Origin: Drosophila persimilis
Lineage: Eukaryota; Arthropoda; Insecta; Diptera; Drosophilidae
Direction of reading: 5' to 3'
Assembly (NCBI RefSeq): GCF_003286085.1
Contig: NW_020825298.1
Span: 7,626,001 to 7,690,000 of the forward strand
Length of the DNA stretch: 64,000 nucleotides
Shown here: one piece after another, positions 62,401 to 64,000 of the stretch
How the letters are laid out: each line of letters starts with the position of its first letter
How positions within the stretch are numbered: position 1 is the stretch's first letter
Notes under the pieces: model-generated
Databases searched by the model: none
The model's input: the letters and a program-made list of their open reading frames with translations, nothing else
What the model was told of the DNA's origin: nothing
Position numbers and translations under genes: made by a program

Positions 62401-63977
62401 TAATTAGTGCACCAACAATGGGTACCGACAATTTTCGGTCGATTATTCGTTCAGATTATTAAAGTTAAGTGCCCTATAAGCTTAATGAATTGATTGATTT
62501 ACACTCCACTCCACTCGTTTGGAGTTCGAGCAGCTGCAACAGCAGCAGCTCGGGAGATTATCATGCGGACAATTTATGCATGTAGGGTGCGAGCTACAAC
62601 CGACTCTATATGTGGTATCTATCAGATACAACAGCTATAGCTAAAGCCATAACTGTGACTGGGTCTGGGCCTGTGACTGCGCGTGCTAATCGCGATGACT
62701 TCATTTCATGTTGCTGCTGCTGCTGCCGCTGTTGGGTGCGCTGACAGAGGTCAGGCCCATGTATCTCATGGATAGCATTAGATAGATTGTTGGATAGCTG
62801 TTGTTTTTTGTGCCTGCGCCCCAGACACCACAAAGCTTGTCCGAGGTGTAAATGATTCTTACAGAAACACGGACTACGTTGAGTGGTTCCAGATGTTACG
62901 AAGTCCAGAGATTAGGAATACCCATGGATAAGCAAACAGGTTAGGTAGGACTTTAAGATACTTTTTAATGAAGTAATCACTAATATGAAAGATATTATAT
63001 ATATCCGATAGGAGTTTATGTATTCTTTGTGAAAAAAGTTACTTTCATTTCTATAGGTAAGGGATCTTTTTAATGGATTTGTATCGAAAAACGATGAAAT
63101 TAAAGTTAAAATGGGGTTCGGTTTGTACTAAATGGATGAATGTTGAAGTAAATTTTAGTACATTGCTCCATTATCCCGATCCATTATCCCTTTCATGAAT
63201 TCGATTACGGACATAAAACGTCTTGAACTTCTGTTCCGCCGCCCTCTTCTTGGGGTTCCTCCAGGCATATTCCACACTAGACCCAATATCCCTTCCATCT
63301 TTATCCTATAATCGGTATGTCCGGCTATTTATCGGCAATCTAAAAGTTTGGTGTAACAACAAAATGCCATACACAAAAAGTCATAAAACCAAATGCAAAA
63401 TGCTGTTCAACATGAGCAGCAGCAGCAGCCGTGGCAGGAGCAGCGGGTGATCGTGTGGGGTCTACCAAAGCGGATGAGGTAAATACATATGACCACATAC
63501 TATATGTATATCTAGATAGATGGCTGGCCAGATCAGGTGAGGGCAGGGAAGGGATGGGAACGGGGGTGTTCTAAGAGCCAGACAATGGCCAAAACGGAGC
63601 TGACATTTAGTGCGCAACTGGCGACAACAACTGTCAACACACGAAAGTAAATGTACGAACGGATTTAGGAGACCAGACCCCAAACGGGGCTTAAAGTTCA
63701 TAAATTTTCAGTTTTGGCCAGAGACAGACACCGAGGGAGAGAGAGCATGCGGCTCATGTTAACAATATGTTTGGAGAGCCTTAGAGCAGCTGCCGTGTGC
63801 CATAAATCTGAAGATTTTCCAGAATTGTTTTGTGTTTAAGTTAGGTGGGGTTATGGGTGCCCCCTATGTACTCACCAATCATTGATCTCTCCAATGGGAG
63901 CCGGGCGTGGATTCCGTTTGCTTCGCATGACCAACTGCAGCCAATTGGGAACTGGGGGCGTCGTATCGGGTGTATAT
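59486..63977 (-). CDS. Last three coding exons of an unrecognised gene
   Basis: Three minus-strand exons join without a frame break: 63977-63876, 60567-60151 and 59645-59486. Each is bounded by a good acceptor (TTTTTTCAG, CATTTGCAG, TTATTGCAG) and, for the first two, GTGAGT; phases are 2, 2, then stop. The first exon reads [20 protein letters not shown] and ends GEIND; the second adds a Met/Pro-rich part ([17 protein letters not shown]), a Ser-rich part, and a charged, probably helical end ([36 protein letters not shown]); the third reads [20 protein letters not shown] and ends in a Lys/Gly-rich tail. About 226 residues are visible. No signal peptide or membrane segment occurs in this part; it looks like an intracellular tail. 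I do not recognise the family. The 3.3-kb intron shows no other exon, and the 5' part lies beyond the window. Confidence 0.7.
60568..63875 (-). other. Intron of the unrecognised right-edge gene
   Basis: GTGAGT donor at 63875 and CATTTGCAG acceptor at 60568. The sequence between has no exon that preserves the frame; the small frames around 61000-61530 and 62606-62833 are CAG/CAA-rich or chance. Confidence 0.6.
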
Positions 63978-64000
63978 CTGAAAAAAGAAAAATAATGTGA

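Noticed and set aside
1..64000. tRNA, rRNA, known microRNA, CRISPR or intact transposon
   Set aside because: I found no tRNA A/B-box pair with a cloverleaf, no transposase or reverse transcriptase frame, and no long terminal repeats. CRISPR arrays are not expected in a fly. A small element or microRNA could be missed by eye.

Overview
The window is genomic DNA of a fruit fly (Drosophila). The coding exons match well-known Drosophila proteins (Snoo, ND-PDSW, Pif1, Thor/4E-BP, two polypeptide GalNAc-transferases). Introns are mostly 50-70 bp GT-AG introns, coding exons are GC-rich, and the intergenic DNA is AT-rich and full of CA, GA, TCTA and GCCT microsatellites. Core-promoter words of the fly type (Motif 1, Motif 6, TATA) are present. 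The genes other than Snoo suggest Muller element B, near the melanogaster 23F region. The species is not melanogaster; the obscura group is a guess from general sequence texture only.

Layout. 1-23857: no convincing exon; this is most simply the large intron 3' of the first coding exon of Snoo (minus strand), and it contains one very good candidate recursive-splice site at 3440/3441. 23858-24910: Snoo exon with the Ski/Sno/Dac and SMAD4-binding domains. 27081-27804: ND-PDSW (plus), a complex I subunit. 28563-30623: Pif1 helicase (minus), convergent with ND-PDSW; both have Motif 1 and Motif 6 promoter words. 31650-33727 and 34165-36299: a tandem pair of GalNAc-transferase genes with the same four-exon structure. 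The second looks catalytically intact; the first has lost several active-site motifs and reads as a pseudoenzyme. 36300-40531: gene-free DNA leading to the Thor promoter. 40786-41419: Thor (4E-BP), with a TATA box and a perfect FOXO element in its 5' leader. 41651-41944 (minus) and 42655-43135 (plus): two small unrecognised candidate genes. 43755-44738 (minus): a secreted proline-rich, cuticle-like protein. 44739-58890: long non-coding stretch. 59486-63977 (minus): the last three coding exons of a gene I do not recognise, with phases that fit exactly.

How the genes relate. They do not form one pathway. Snoo is a SMAD-binding regulator of TGF-beta/Activin signalling. ND-PDSW is respiratory. 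Pif1 is a nuclear and possibly mitochondrial helicase. The Pgants start mucin-type O-glycosylation in the Golgi. Thor is the FOXO- and TOR-controlled brake on eIF4E. The most interesting points are the degenerate GalNAc-transferase beside its active twin, the recursive-splice candidate, an upstream start codon in Pif1 that could give a second isoform, the repeats in the Thor leader, and the unrecognised genes beside Thor and at the right edge.
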